Source: Xenopus tropicalis
Taxonomy: Eukaryota > Chordata > Amphibia > Anura > Pipidae
Direction of reading: 5' to 3'
Length of the DNA: 64,000 bases
NCBI RefSeq assembly: GCF_000004195.4
Contig: NC_030678.2
Span: 88,944,904 to 89,008,903 of the forward strand
Shown here: positions 38,065 to 50,239 of the stretch, piece after piece
Layout of the letters: every line of letters begins with the position of its first letter
Numbering within the stretch: the stretch's first letter is position 1
The notes under the pieces: model-generated
Seen by the model: the letters and a program-made list of their open reading frames with translations, nothing else
Database searches by the model: none
Told to the model about the DNA's origin: nothing
Translations under genes and position numbers: made by a program

Positions 38065-38610
38065 ACGTAATGTTGTACTGGTAAAGCTTGTCTACAGGTT
38101 ATCTTGGTTTGGAAAATTACTGGCATCTGGTACTTCAGCCTTAGCAGGTTACTTGGGATCCTATTGATGGGTGTGAGTGGATGTACAAATGTACTTACAG
38201 TCATTCTTGTTGTCATTCTTAACCCAGGGCATGTTTATTTTTACAGGTTGGGCCTTGGTGTAGGAAGTCTAGCAGCAGATGAAGGTAACCTTGGACTGCT
38301 GGAGCCTATAACTGGTATGCGAGTAGAGGAATAGATGAGAATGGAAAAAAGATTCAGCATCTTCAGCCTTTTTACTTGTTAAAATAAATACATGAAGTAT
38401 CATGTTAGGTTTCTGAAAGTTTGCAAATCTCAAGATCCCAATGTAGATATTGGACTTCTGGAGCCTGTGATTGGTATGTAAGTAGAGGAATAGATATGAA
38501 ATGAATTGAGATTATAAATTCATGCACGTTTCTTGGGGTGTTTTTACAGGTTGGGCTTTGGTGTAGGAAGTCTAGCAGCAGATACATGTTACCTTGGACA
38601 GCTGGTGCTT

Positions 38611-38637
38611 ATATCACTCTACTCACATAGTGATCAT
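38611..38637. other. 27-bp microinversion flipping a splice donor in U4
   Basis: Exact reverse complement of the segment holding ctatgtgagtagagtgat in U2 (12,197-12,223) and U3 (26,299-26,325), with nearly unchanged flanks. The class B donor is on the wrong strand in U4. Confidence 0.93.
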
Positions 38638-39111
38638 ATGTGCACAGATAAATGACTCTCTTCAGACAGGTATCCATATTGTTTACAGGCTTTTGGTTTG
38701 AATAACGCCCTGCTCCTGTGATACGTCAGCCTTGGCATTTTACTTAGGATCCTATTTCTGGAGTATGTGATCAGTATGTGAGTAGAGGAATAGATGTGTA
38801 TGAAGAGTGATTCTTCAACCTTTTAATTGACTTATTTTTACAGGTTTTTCTGTTCTGGAAATGTCTGGCCACTGTGGTACTTCAGTTTTGGCATTTTATT
38901 TGGGATTCTGTTTCTTCTGGTAGGTATGAGTGGATGGAAATTTACCTATGGTTGCATTATTCTTAAATGTCAGTATTTTAGTTTTTACAGATATTCCTGA
39001 TCTGCAAAACATATGGCAGCTGCGATCCATTATCATTGGCAGGTTAATTGGGATCCTGTTTCTTTTGGACTGGATGGACTCTATGGGGATGTTGTACTTC
39101 AGCCGGGTCAT

Positions 39112-39147
39112 GTTTGTCAAAATGAAAAACCTGCAAAAAACAAAAAT
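39112..39147. other. 36-bp microinversion flipping a splice acceptor in U4
   Basis: gtcaaaatgaaaaacctgc is the reverse complement of the gcaggtttttcattttg acceptor region seen at 13,700-13,735 in U2. The flank atctgcctgcc is preserved. Confidence 0.88.
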
Positions 39148-39248
39148 CTGCCTGCCATTGTACAACCTCGCATCTTACTTGGTATGCCATTTCTTTGGTA
39201 GTATGGGCGGATGGACAATTTCACTATTGGTGTTTTTCTTCAACTCTT

Positions 39249-39282
39249 GCCAAATCAGGAAAACCGATAAAAAGAGAGATGC
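39249..39282. other. About 34-bp microinversion in U4
   Basis: caaatcaggaaaaccgat is the reverse complement of the ggttttcctgatttg region at 26,950-26,964 (U3), between preserved flanks caactct and caatgtcac. Confidence 0.88.
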
Positions 39283-39828
39283 CAATGTCACTGTGGTACT
39301 ACAGACTTGGCAAGTTACTTGAAATCCCATTTCCTTTACTAGGTATTAGTTGATGGACAAATTTACAATGTTGTTCAAGCCCAGCCTCTGTTTCACAGAT
39401 TGAGCCTCAATTTTGGCACTTCACTGAGGGTTACTTGTGCTTTTGATGCAGTGTGAGAGAAGTGATAAATTGATTGCTGTGCAAACAAATGTTTGCCACT
39501 TAGTTTTTTGCCTTAATTTCTATAAATTCTTTTTGAATATTCAGTCCTGTTTCTTGTTTTGCAATATTGGGCTTTTGTTTGGGAAAACCATAGAGGAAAC
39601 TTACTTGTGGCTTATAAGGAGGGGTTTTGTGCCTGATGGGTAAATGTGCAATTTTTAGTAAACAGGTCTATTGAATTCATGCACTGGTACAAGGGATAGT
39701 CTAACAGAGCAGGAGCTTCAGCCTTCAATAAGAATTTGTTTGATAGAGGGTTAGGTGAAAGGATTTTTTTTTTCACTGTGTATTACTTCTCCCTGTTTTC
39801 AGCTTGATAGCTGATTTGGCAATTATCC

Positions 39829-40091
39829 TGCAAAAGATGTCCATGCCCCATACTGCCCATTCTAATAGAAATCCTTGCTCCATACTTATAGATGGTGGTT
39901 TTCCTAAAGTTACAAAAAATACCTCAGCCTGTATAATGTGTACTGTACAAATGCAAGTGTAGTATTAAACTAAAATTATTATGTATTAAATTGCCAGCTG
40001 GATGGCTCCATGGAGACAGGGCAGAAGCTCCCGGGTCGGCACAACCAGCTCCTCTCCAGGAAAAACCAACTCCTGCAGCATCATTTTCTAG
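39829..40091. other. Transition from the tandem array to unrelated sequence
   Basis: Similarity to U1 (3,800 onwards) stops after gcaattatcctg. What follows has no counterpart elsewhere in the window. This marks the 3' border of the segmental duplication. No gene seen. Confidence 0.7.
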
Positions 40092-40505
40092 TTAAAGGAA
40101 CAGTAACACCAAAAAATAAAAATGTTTTTAAGTAATCATAATACAATGCACTGTTGCCCTGCACTGGTAAAATTTGCACATTTGCTTCAGAAACACTTCT
40201 ATAGTTTATATAAAAAGCTGCTGTGTAGCCATGGGGGCAGCCATTTAAAAGAGAAAAGGCACAGGTTACTTAGCAGATAACAGATAAGTTCTGTACAATA
40301 CAATGGTGTTTTATCTGTTATCTGCTATGTAACCTGTGCCTTTTCTCCTTGAATGGCTGCCTCCATGGCTACACAGCAGCTTTTTATATAAACTATAGAA
40401 GTGTTTCTGAAGCAAATGTGCAAATTTTACCAGTGCAGGGCAACAGTGCATTGTATTATGATTACTTAAAAACATTTTTATTTTTTGGTGTTACTGTTCC
40501 TTTAA
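40092..40505. mobile_element. T2-type MITE, palindromic
   Basis: TTAA-flanked with ends TTAAAGGAACAGTAACACC. The interior is a near-perfect inverted repeat centred on the ttctgtacaatacaatggtg region. Same family as 27,899-28,323 and 45,027-45,451. Confidence 0.88.
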
Positions 40506-41262
40506 GCACAATTGTGCTTTTGTTTGTCTTTATAATAAAAAAGTGAAAATTTTCATCCATTTGGAGTTTTTTTTTCTAATTTAAGTACTCAGAAGGTACT
40601 TCAAGTTGTTTGGGTTATTAACACACCCATGACTATTTTTAGTCTCCTTACATTACATAGTATTTCAGATTTCATACACTTACACATAAATATATGGTTC
40701 ATTCATTTTAATGGGATACAAGCACCCAGATATTACTTGGTCATATATATTTTTACTTGTGCCTGTGTTTATGTAGTTATAGTTTATTTCTGGTGGACTT
40801 CAAATGATACCATCTACTAATTGTAAAAAATCAGACATGTTTGTAAGAAATATGGAGGTTTTTTTTTTCATTTGAATTTTTGTTTTCATTTGAAAAAGCT
40901 GTGGCAGCATAGTGGATAGGAGCTAGGGAATGTGTGTAGTATAATATGGGCAAAAAATGTGTTTTTACTTTCCCATTAACTTTAACACAGTACTGTGAAT
41001 TTTGAGCCTGGTTTGTGAATTTTTACACAAAGTGAAAAGCGCCAGATTCGCTCAATCACAGATTGAACACAAGAGTTAAAAATAACAAATAATTTATTGA
41101 TAGCCCAAAAGCAGAAAAAAGGGTTCTGCAAATAAAACACCCATAGAGTATATCTTAGTTTGCAACAGAAACAGCGCTCGCTTTAAAAGAAAATGTGCGA
41201 AATAAAAAAAAAAAAAAAAAACGTGAAAATTCGTGAAATGACAAAATATTTGGTGAAACACA
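40506..41262. other. AT-rich intergenic stretch with gcgaa-type repeat
   Basis: No gene. From about 40,980 it contains gtgaaaagcgccagattcgc and, near 41,220, cgtgaaaattcgtgaaatg, similar in style to the gcgaa-rich MITEs. An A-run lies at about 41,205-41,221. Confidence 0.5.
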
Positions 41263-42062
41263 TTAAAGGACATATCAACCCCCCAACCAAAAATTTTAGC
41301 AGAGAAAAGCCTCACAGCACTGTTTAAATACCTGCCACTCCTGTCCCTCAGAAGCAAACACTGAAGCTGCAGCGATCCCTTGGAGTTTCTCTTGCTGCAG
41401 AGCTGTGTAACTCCTTCTCCCCCCCTCCCTTCAGAATCTCCTTGTCTGCCTGGCGTGGTGCACATGCCCAGTTCCAAGCCGTTTAATGAGCATGCTCACT
41501 TGAGATGAATCTCTTCTCTACACAGCAGACGATTGAACTCTTTAACCACGCCCACAGTCAATCCTCCAATGAGCCGATTACAGAGGCAGAGTTATTATAG
41601 CAACTGCCTATGCGAACAAGAGCTCTCTGCTCCCTCTCTTGGAACATGTTCTTCTGACTGCAGGCAGGAAAGTTTCACCTTTTCACTGCTGAATCTGATC
41701 TGCAGGCATTTTATAAGTGAGTGTTTGTTGAAATACTTAAAATGGAATTGTTAGGGCATTAAACAATAAAATTAAGCAATGTACACTTCATTCCTGTTTA
41801 AGGAAAAAGCTGTCTGTACAGCTTTGTTTAAAAAAAGCAGAAGCTTGAAAAAAAAAAATCCTTGAAGAGGTCAGGCACGAGCTCTCAATTATGTCACCCC
41901 GCAACATGGCCGCCGGGTGACACAGCCTGCACCACCGCATTCTTTTCTGCTCCGTTTTGCGTAAGAGGAGATTGAGGGAGCGGCACTTATGCGGTTTAAG
42001 TGGGGGTAAGGCACCCTATCCATTAGAAGTGAAATTAAAATTAGGGTTGACATCTCCTTTAA
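41263..42062. mobile_element. T2-like element with TTAAAGGACATATCAACC ends
   Basis: TTAA at both ends, left TTAAAGGACATATCAACC and right gggttgacatctcctttaa (inverted). About 800 bp with no transposase. The minus-strand ORF at 41,094-41,477 crosses its border and is not credible as a gene. Confidence 0.75.
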
Positions 42063-42129
42063 AGGCTCTAGGCGTTTTCATTTGCATACGCAAATTAGAA
42101 TAAAGAAGGGTGAAAGAAAACCCCTATAT

Positions 42130-42430
42130 GCGACTATTCTTTTGACGTGGGCAAATTTTTCAGTGGCAAATTTTTTCATCAGTTTCACTAAACAATCCAC
42201 CAATGGCGAAACGCGAAAATTCGGTGTGAATCCATTATCATTATTATTATTATTAACATTTATTTATAAAGCGCCAACATATTCCGCAGCGCTGTACAAT
42301 AAGTGGGTTTCATACATTGGACATACAGAGTAACATATAAAGCAATCAATAACCGATACAAGAGGTGAAGAGGGCCCTGCCCAAAAGAGCTTACAATCTA
42401 CATGCCTGGCGACACATTTCGCCCATCACA
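42130..42430. mobile_element. gcgaa-rich MITE interrupted by a second repeat
   Basis: Left part: tggcgaaacgcgaaaattc; right part: gcctggcgacacatttcgcc. Together they resemble the 7,560-7,638 part of the U1 MITE. Between them (42,235-42,402) sits another repeat starting with an ATT run. Confidence 0.6.
42235..42402. repeat. Dispersed repeat (ATT)n-...gcgccaacatattccgcagc
   Basis: An (ATT)n start, tttataaagcgccaacat, ccgcagcgctgtacaataag, and gagcttacaatctac at the end. I recognise this as a very common interspersed sequence in frogs but cannot give a family name. It splits the surrounding gcgaa element. Confidence 0.6.
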
Positions 42431-42721
42431 AGTCACGTGATTTTAAGGATTGTGAACGTGATCTGGCCAATCTCAATCCTGCTATACAAACATGCAGTGT
42501 ATATTTTAACTAATTACTAGGGAATCACTGAATCCAATGTATCAGGCAAGTTAAGTAATCCATCCCATTTTACAAGTTTATTTTTAGGGCATTAGGTGGC
42601 ATAGTGAGTATGTCACATTAGATATTTTTATTTGATATATTTAATTAGTGTTATTATTTTGCAAAAGTGTAAGTGATATAATGAATTTAAATGGAGAAAG
42701 AGGATTAAAACAAAACACCAT

Positions 42722-44056
42722 GGGCCTGATTCACTAAAGTGCGATAAAAATTATCGCACGCTTTTTTGTGTTAAATAAGTCGTGATAATTAGCGCGCAAT
42801 TGACTATAGTATTATCGCGTGCGTTAAGTCGCCATTTTCGCATGCAGTATTTCTCACGCTAGTTTTAATGCATGCGTTAATTTCCGCGCTAAAAAGAATA
42901 CGATCGCATGATTCACTATAACTTAGGCGCGCTAAATATCGCATTCGGCTATGCGAAAATTAACTCCTACTACAGGCAGGTGAAAGATTATAGAAAAGTA
43001 CAGTAAATGAGTTAGACTTACAGTGTTATTTATTCAAGTATGTGTCTTTTTACTCAATTTTACTAAAGTCTTGGCATGTATGGAATTTCGCTACTAATAT
43101 ACAGTACTATAGCGGTGAATATGTTGTCGCCAAAATTTACAGTACTATAGCGGTGAATATTTTGTCGCGATATTATACAGTACAATAGTGGTAACTATTT
43201 AGTCGCACAAAATACATTACTAGGTATAATAATTATAGAAAAGTACAGTAAATGAGCTTTTGCCAATAAAATATGGACTTTGCATTGCTATTTATTCAAG
43301 TATGTGTTTCCCCTAGAGTGACGCAGCCGCCAGTTTGCAGGGAAATGGTCATTTTTAATACAGTAATTTTACAAAAGTATTGGCGTGTATGGCTAACATG
43401 GCGTGCGTTCATTTGCGGCTACAAGTGAAGAAATGTTTCGCCAGGCATGGATTCGCAGCGAATTTTTGGATGTGCAGCAAATTTTTCCACAGCAAATTTT
43501 TTCATGCGTTTCACAAAACAATCTGCCAATGGCAAAACGCATAAAAAAATTCACACGCGAAAATTCCACGCACGTCCAAAATTTGACAAAGGCTTCAAAA
43601 AATAATAGTCGTGGGCAACAACTTGTGTTAATTAGTACGTAGCGTATTTTCTGCCGAGTGTGATAACTCTAGCACTTCTTTTTTTTTCTTACTTATATTT
43701 TTATTGGTTTTTGGGGGTTTTTTTTGCAAATAAACATTTATACAGCACCTCTTTAGCACTCTGTGCTCTCCCAGGGCAAAATGCCACCAGTTTTATGCTG
43801 CCGATTGTCGGGTACGTAATGTTGCGACAATTAGCGCATGCGATAAATAGCGTGCATGCGAAAAATACCGCGCACGCGAAAAATACCGCGCACGTTATTT
43901 ATCACGTCAAAAATATCACATGAAATACCGCGTGTAAAATAGCGCAAGTGTACTGATAGTGAATTGTGCGTAAAGTCAGGAAAATTAAGACTGCTAAAAT
44001 TTTTACAGCACGATATAAATAGCACACGTTTTATCGCACTTTAGTGAATCGGGCCC
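42722..44056. mobile_element. 1.33-kb TIR element (gggcctgattcactaaagtg ends)
   Basis: Left end gggcctgattcactaaagtg (42,722) and right end cactttagtgaatcgggccc (ends 44,056) are inverted repeats about 28 bp long. The interior is rich in cgcg/gcgaa and carries three short tandem copies containing acagtactatagcggtgaa at about 43,100-43,205. No transposase is seen. The ORF at 43,403-43,642 is repeat-derived. Confidence 0.75.
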
Positions 44057-45026
44057 TATAAGTCATATAACATGATCAATTCCAACTATTACAAATAAAG
44101 ACAACCTGCTAGATATATGGGACTGCTAGTGATACTACCTACAGTATATTGGTAATTTTTAGCTTGAAGGTATGTTAATCAGGCCTGCATAATACTGCAC
44201 TAGGTAAAAGACATGCAAGGTTATAGTTTAAAGTGTTATAACTTTGCCCTAGATGATTTCACCTTCGCTAATCCTTCTAAAACAAGGTTAAAGCAGGCAT
44301 GTTCTGTGAGGGATTCTACTCTGTTGTCAGTGATTACTACTGTCAAGTTGTTATGGATCATTTCTCACTTGAAAATGCAATCTGTTTACATAAAATTGAG
44401 AAAGGAATTGAATCAATGCGTCCTACTGCATATATTAAATATTTTAAATTATTTTGAAAATATTTGATGGTATGGTTTCTGAAGGAACACAGTTCACAAA
44501 ATAAGTAATTACTGGACTCCCTGAAGAAGCAGAGAGAGGGAAGTAGTCTCATGTAGTGAGCAGAAATGTTAATATCTGTGTGTCCTGGATGATCTTCCAA
44601 TGAGGGCACAGAAACCACATAGTTTGATAGGAGCAGATATTTTTAATAATAACCAGCTCTCTGCTGTCCAAAAGTTGGGGATATTGTTCTAAATGCTTCA
44701 TTTGGATTTCTCAATTCATAACCCCCCTCCTTACAGCATAGGGGTTGGTGTAGGGTAGGTGAATCATGACAATCATAGATACCCAATAAAGACATAAAAT
44801 CTGATCTTATTTAAAATATTGCAGGCAAATGAGTAATTGTGAGAGCTACATTAAAAGCAAGACCCCAATGCAGTGGGTTGGTTGGAAGGACTTGTTATAT
44901 TTTTTTTTTTTTTAGACTGGGTCAAAATAAATCAGTAGGATTTGAAAAGGGCACATTTATAAAACCCCGGTGTAAGGATGGGCACTACCAGTGCTTTCTT
45001 ACTTGCACATTATTCAGACACATGAG
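44057..45026. other. Intergenic, no feature seen
   Basis: AT-rich with a T-run at 44,899-44,914. Short ORFs (44,213-44,467 and 44,358-44,618) show no recognisable family. Confidence 0.6.
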
Positions 45027-45451
45027 TTAAAGGAACAGTAACACCAAAAAATGAAAGTGTATAAAAGTAACTAAAATATAATGTGCTGCTGCCCTGCACT
45101 GGTAAAATTTGTGTGTTTACTTCAGAAAGTCTACTATAATTTATATAAATAAGCTGCTATGTAGCCATGGAGGCAGCCATTCAAAGGAGAAAAGGCACAG
45201 GAACATAGCAGATAAAAGATAAAACACAATTGTATTCTACAGAACTTATCTGTTATCTGCTATGTAACCTGTGCCTTTTCTCCTTTTTCCCAGCTTGAAT
45301 GGCTGCCCCCGTGGGTACACAGCAGCTTATTATATAAATTATAGTAGTGTTACTGTAGCAAACACACCAGTGTTACCAGTGCAGGGCAACAGTGTATTAT
45401 ATTTTTATTACTTTAAAGCTCTTTCATTTTTTGGTGTTACTGTTCCTTTAA
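45027..45451. mobile_element. T2-type MITE, palindromic
   Basis: TTAA-flanked, ends TTAAAGGAACAGTAACACC and its inverse. A third window copy of the family at 27,899 and 40,092. Confidence 0.88.
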
Positions 45452-46560
45452 GGGTGTCTCCCTCACAATGTATACAGCACTGAATTAATGGGGGTGGCAG
45501 CAGGTTTCTGTCCAACAGAGCGCAGAGACCTATGGCTAGTCATCTAGTGTGGAAGACCGGGTGCAAAGTGCACAAATATGGTGGATTGAGGCAGTTTTTT
45601 CACTTATACAGAAGCAGTCATTTACACTGTAGGTTAACTTTCAGCACATGCTCTGAGCTATATTTTACAGTTAATTTAGCAGTGCATGCTGTTTGTCCAT
45701 TTGTTTATACAGTATGACAAAACAGTGAGCAAAAATGGACTATATTTTGTTTGTTTGTTTGTTTGTTTAATGATTAACTCATATAAGTTTTTTCTGTTGA
45801 GAGAATTGCTTTATCCATTTTTCTGCCTCATGATTCAGTTTCTTGCTTTGGGAAAAGTCATTGCATTGTGTATAGACTTGTTTATTGGTTCTGTTATTTC
45901 TTTCGTTACCTGCTGTGAAGTGTTCTGGAGAAACTGGAACACCACTCTTAACTTTCCACAGGATGCTTACTGAACTGATTGGCTTCTACAGCAGTCCAGT
46001 CAGACTGAACATACAGAAGGGCAAAACACTTCATTTTATGTTACACAATCATAATAGATATAGCATGGCAGCTTGTTGTGGGTAGTGTAATATGCACTTT
46101 ATGTATCTGAATCATATGAAAGCTACCACTCAGAGATCAAACATGTGTTAACATTTTACTTTAGAATCCCCAATCTGCAAACTCAGCACAGCCAGATGGG
46201 ATAGTATTCTGTCCTGATATATAGAAGTATGAGGTGTGATGCCTGTGAAGGCAGAGTGTATCATAGAGGAGAGAAGCTCATTCCCTTTATGAATGTTTTA
46301 CTGCAGCATAAAATGTGGCTTAGACGTTGGTATTCTGTGACACCCTCCTCCAATACAAACAACTGACTGAAGCAGCCATATTCTCACACCATTTCTGTTT
46401 GCTGTATGTTGCCTGGTATTGCCCTTTTGCTTCACTGTTTTCTTCTAGGATACTAAAATGGATTTTATATTTAAATAGGGTCATCATGTAGGGATATAGT
46501 CATGGAATGCATTTAAAAAGTGGGGCTTATTCTTGCACAATGCCACTGCATGTCTACACA
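45452..46560. other. Intergenic, no gene seen
   Basis: A short GTTT repeat lies near 45,748-45,768. ORFs are short and unrecognised. Confidence 0.6.
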
Positions 46561-47190
46561 GCATAAACAATGTTAGCCCGGGAGCAGCAGGGTCGGAGGA
46601 GGGGCTGCATGACCCAGCCCAGCATCACAAGTGGGGGATAGAGCAGATTTGATTGAAGGGGGGGGAGAGAAAAAAGGCGGTGTGGAGAAGGGCATATAGA
46701 AGTAGCAGAGAGGGCTGGCTATCCACCATTTTGTGGGGAAGCAGCAGAGCAAAGGTCCCCACCCACCCTCCCTCCCTCCCTTAGTTGGGGGTTGGTTTTT
46801 GGGTTGGTTTATTGTTTCCTAGTGGGCACATATGTGGCCCTGGAGGGTATAGGGGTACACGGGTTTAGTTTGCCTGTAACTCATCCCCATTTTTTACTAG
46901 CTAAGTGGCGCAGATGATCAGCATCATGGTAGTTGTCACAGCTTTGGCAGGTCCTTGTCAGTCTACCAGGGGGTAAGCTTGTTCTGGTATGCCAGATCAG
47001 GTATAGTGGATGGTTTAACCCCTAAGGTGGGTGACCATTGGTGGATGGAATACAAAAGGTGTGCTATAAAGCGCTGGGTGGGTACTGACATGGCTAATTA
47101 GAAAAGGGGACCGGATAGGTCCCGGATTGGTGGCGGGTATCCTCCGAGCTAGGGATTGGCATGTTTACCAATTTTGTATTGTATTTAATA
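46561..47190. other. GC-richer segment, possible old retroelement leader or LTR
   Basis: Composition changes sharply here: gggagcagcagggtcggagg, a G-run and ggcggtgtgg near 46,660-46,690, ccaccattttgtgggg near 46,722, C-rich near 46,760-46,785, and ggtcccggattggtgg near 47,118. It looks like part of a repeat, but I find no target duplication or ORF and give no family. Confidence 0.3.
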
Positions 47191-49823
47191 ATTTTGCACT
47201 GTAGGTTGATGTGTGGGTCATGAATTAGGTTGCATTTCTGTATGAATGTAAAACTTCAATTTTATTTTGGGCAAAATACATTTAGGGCCCTTGCCATTTT
47301 CTGACCTATGGTAGTGTATGATTGCACATCAGGCATAGAGCCCTTTTAATATCTTCACCTCACAGGGTAAAGAATGAACTTTACCATTGGTAATTTGTCA
47401 GCCTGCTCTTTAACATGTCTGCAAGGCTCAGTACAAGCAGTTGGCCTTCTGCATGTTTCTATATAGTACCTCTCAATGTGTGCTTCTCTTAGTGGATAAA
47501 AAGTAATTATCTTATTGCTTTCTACATGTGCTTGTAGTTCAAATAAATGTAGGATTTAGTCCTGCACTGTATATTTTTCTTACAGGGTCTCAACTTCTTC
47601 CTCCCAGCTCTGTAACACACACTGTCAGGGGATGGCCATGGGACCGTGTGCCCTAGGCAATCCAGCCAGCCACCTTGTCCCTGCATCCTACCCCCCTACA
47701 TACACTCACACGTAGCAAATAATTTTCACTTTGGTTAGTAAACTCTGGCGTCTGCATGACCCACCCCATCTCTGATACACAGTAGGGGCTTGCCACAAGC
47801 CCACTGATTTAAAGCCTATGTATTATATCTATACACAAATGCAGGTCTATAATTAGCCATTTCAAAACTGGTGGCAGTGGTGGAATTAAGCCTGAGAAAT
47901 GTTACCTTGGCATGGCAGAAGTACTTTACATAGGGCACAGGTGGGAGGTGGACAAATTCCGCCCAACACCTTAAAAGTTGAAGCAATTCTAGCCTACCTC
48001 TACTCTGGCCAACTTGCGTTTTTGCCAAGTTGGCCAGTTATTATTGAAAATGTGTTACTTCCTGCTAAGCCCTTAACTGATCTGTCTCATAAGAAACAGC
48101 CCTACAGTGTGATCTAGGCTCCAAAGTGTGAAAAAGGCTTCAATGCCCCAAACAACTTTGTGTTTCAAAAAGATGATTTAACCTATGGATTTGGTGCTAT
48201 GCTCAGCTAGATAAATGTGCAAGGGGAGAAGCACCCAGTTGTTTAAATTGTTATAATGGGAAGTGGCTTATGTTGCCAATAAATATGTGTGTCTGGCCAT
48301 AGTTTAGGCACTCAAAAAATTGCAGTCTTGGATAACATTTTACTATACTGACAGTTTACAATCCCTTAAATTGGCTACAGAGAGTATCAGACAACAGAAA
48401 AATTATTAAGATGGAGTTTAGACTCGATCACAACAAGATGGACCTTAACCTCAGTAGGAAGTTGACCAGTTGTAGAGTTTCCCCGACTTTGGACTTTGGC
48501 TTGTGACAAACACCTTCTCACCTCTATTTTCCACAGGATCTAGATTTAAATAAACTTAATACACTGCAATACAAACTTTTGCAGTTACATGACATTACCA
48601 CCTACCTCATCCTAGAAGAACCATCCCAGCAGGGGTCAAATTAGCATTGTCTTGCTAGGAAATAGGCTGCATATGGAGAAATGTATATAGACTTTTTGAA
48701 ACTGACAAGAGTGCTTTACCTGTAGGGGTAAATTAGGTAGTGGGCCTAAATGAGGGAGAAAAGAAAGTGTGTTGCGCCTGTAATGGATAATAAATGGCCT
48801 GAAACTCATACTTGTCATCATCTTCATATTGCTAGCCTCACCCACTGATATAAAGCCTGTGTATCAATCTATACACACACATAGGGTTATAACTTAGTTT
48901 GGTCTGGGCCTGTACTACAAACATAATCTGCTTTTTGGATGCAGAAAAATCTTCACTTTTTTTTTTAGCATACTGACAGGTTCAAACACACCATAATGTA
49001 ATGGAAAAATTAGAAATCATGACATACCAAGGGCTATGTTTTGATGGAGATCAAGAGAAAGTCATGTAGGCATTTATGGATAGCGACCTTTACCACAACA
49101 GTTACAAATAATAGTATTCTATAGAATGTAACTGTCTTTTGTGGAACAATTTGATGCTGAAAGAGACAGGCTGAAGAAGGACAGCTAATAGTAGGCTATT
49201 CCTTAAATAGGGGAGTTGCGTTGGAAACAAATAAATAAGTCATAAACCATGAGCTCATTCATTGTACAGTTAACATGCTTCCTTTGCTGGTATATCACTT
49301 TTCACTTTAACCAGTTTGTTAGATTAACGTATACTATGCAAAGCAATTTAAGATGACTATAATGTTTACATGCAGGTATGTTTGATACCTTTTCATGCAG
49401 AAAACCCATTACGCCTGCTATTATGTTCCATTCTGAATCGTTGCCTTCATGCATATAAGAAAAGCCAAAAGGTTAAATGTCTAGACTATGAAACCACATA
49501 CTAAAGACAAATCCATTAAGGCTCAATCTGATTTATTAGCAGAATGGTCTGTAAAATGAGGCTATCCATTAAAATTGCTGTTGGAAGCTCAAAATCAATT
49601 ATTAGCAACACCAAGACACACTTTATTGCAAGCTAAAAAGATATATATCAATAAGCAGCCATTAGTGAATTTCATTACGCTAAACAGCGAGGGAGGCTAA
49701 GGATATCACTATTACCGTTAAACGCCTTTGTCACTCTTTACCAACAGAGCATGTCATTCAGAAATATGCAGAAACTACCAAAATAGAAAAAAATACTTGT
49801 CAAACTGCAGACTGCTAAGTAAA
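47191..49823. other. Intergenic, no gene seen
   Basis: A diverged pair of similar 55-60 bp stretches occurs at about 47,801-47,860 and 48,842-48,898 (cccactgat.taaagcct.tgtat), perhaps parts of one repeat. Nothing else stands out. Confidence 0.5.
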
Positions 49824-49942
49824 GGTGCCCATACACCTTAAGATCCACTCGCTTGGCAATGTCGCCAAGCGAGTGGATCTTCTCCCAATATCCCCCACCT
49901 ACGGGTGGGCGATATTGGGAAAATCCAGGCTAATTCGATCAC
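49824..49942. mobile_element. Hairpin MITE fragment
   Basis: Starts ggtgcccatacacc. Two consecutive hairpins follow: 49,840-49,881 (aagatccactcgcttggc and its inverse) and 49,884-49,919 (cccaatat.../...atattggg). I recognise the arrangement as a common Xenopus repeat. The right part is missing. Confidence 0.65.
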
Positions 49943-50239
49943 CCCAGAATCTAATCCCCTTTCTAATAAACACTCAGACTCTTCTTTAATACACTTCTTT
50001 AATAGCTTAAAAAGGCTGCAGCCAAGTTCATTAAACATAAATTAACAATCATACACTGTAACTTTAAAATTCCAACAAACTAATATTATAACAACTATCC
50101 AGTGGAATCTCCACCAATAGCCACTGAAGACTTCTCCTATGGAGATCCCCTGTTAACCACCATAACAAATTCCAGAGACTATTCCCCTTATCTTTGTCCC
50201 TCCCATTTTAACACTGGCTAATCTCCACCACCCCTAGCC

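Larger units (their letters stand above)
36520..39400 (+). repeat. Exon-intron tandem array of unit U4
   Basis: Same class A/B blocks as the other arrays, with order close to U3, for example 37,137-37,860 against 24,579-25,300. Contains a 71-bp-arm hairpin and four microinversions. Confidence 0.78.
35426..39828 (+). ncRNA. Micro-exon RNA gene, copy 4 (3'-truncated, probably defective)
   Basis: Promoter and exon 1 are present, but most early leader exons of copies 2 and 3 are missing. Recognisable leader exons are 35830-35879, 36051-36104 and about 36198-36254. Array starts include 36661, 36934, 37137, 37261, 37405, 37543, 37675, 37778, 37864, 38098, 38247, 38550, 38689, 38844 and 38991. Homology to the other copies ends near 39,828, before the terminal exon, and no equivalent of the ATTAAA exon follows. 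Inversions flip the acceptors at 36,520 and 39,112 and the donor region at 38,611. Most likely a decayed end copy of the family. Confidence 0.5.

Noticed and set aside
41094..41477. Minus-strand 127-aa ORF
   Set aside because: It crosses the left border of a TTAA-flanked element (41,263) and has no recognisable family.
49840..49919. Two perfect hairpins as possible microRNA precursors
   Set aside because: They belong to a dispersed MITE beginning ggtgcccatacacc, so the hairpins are a property of the repeat.
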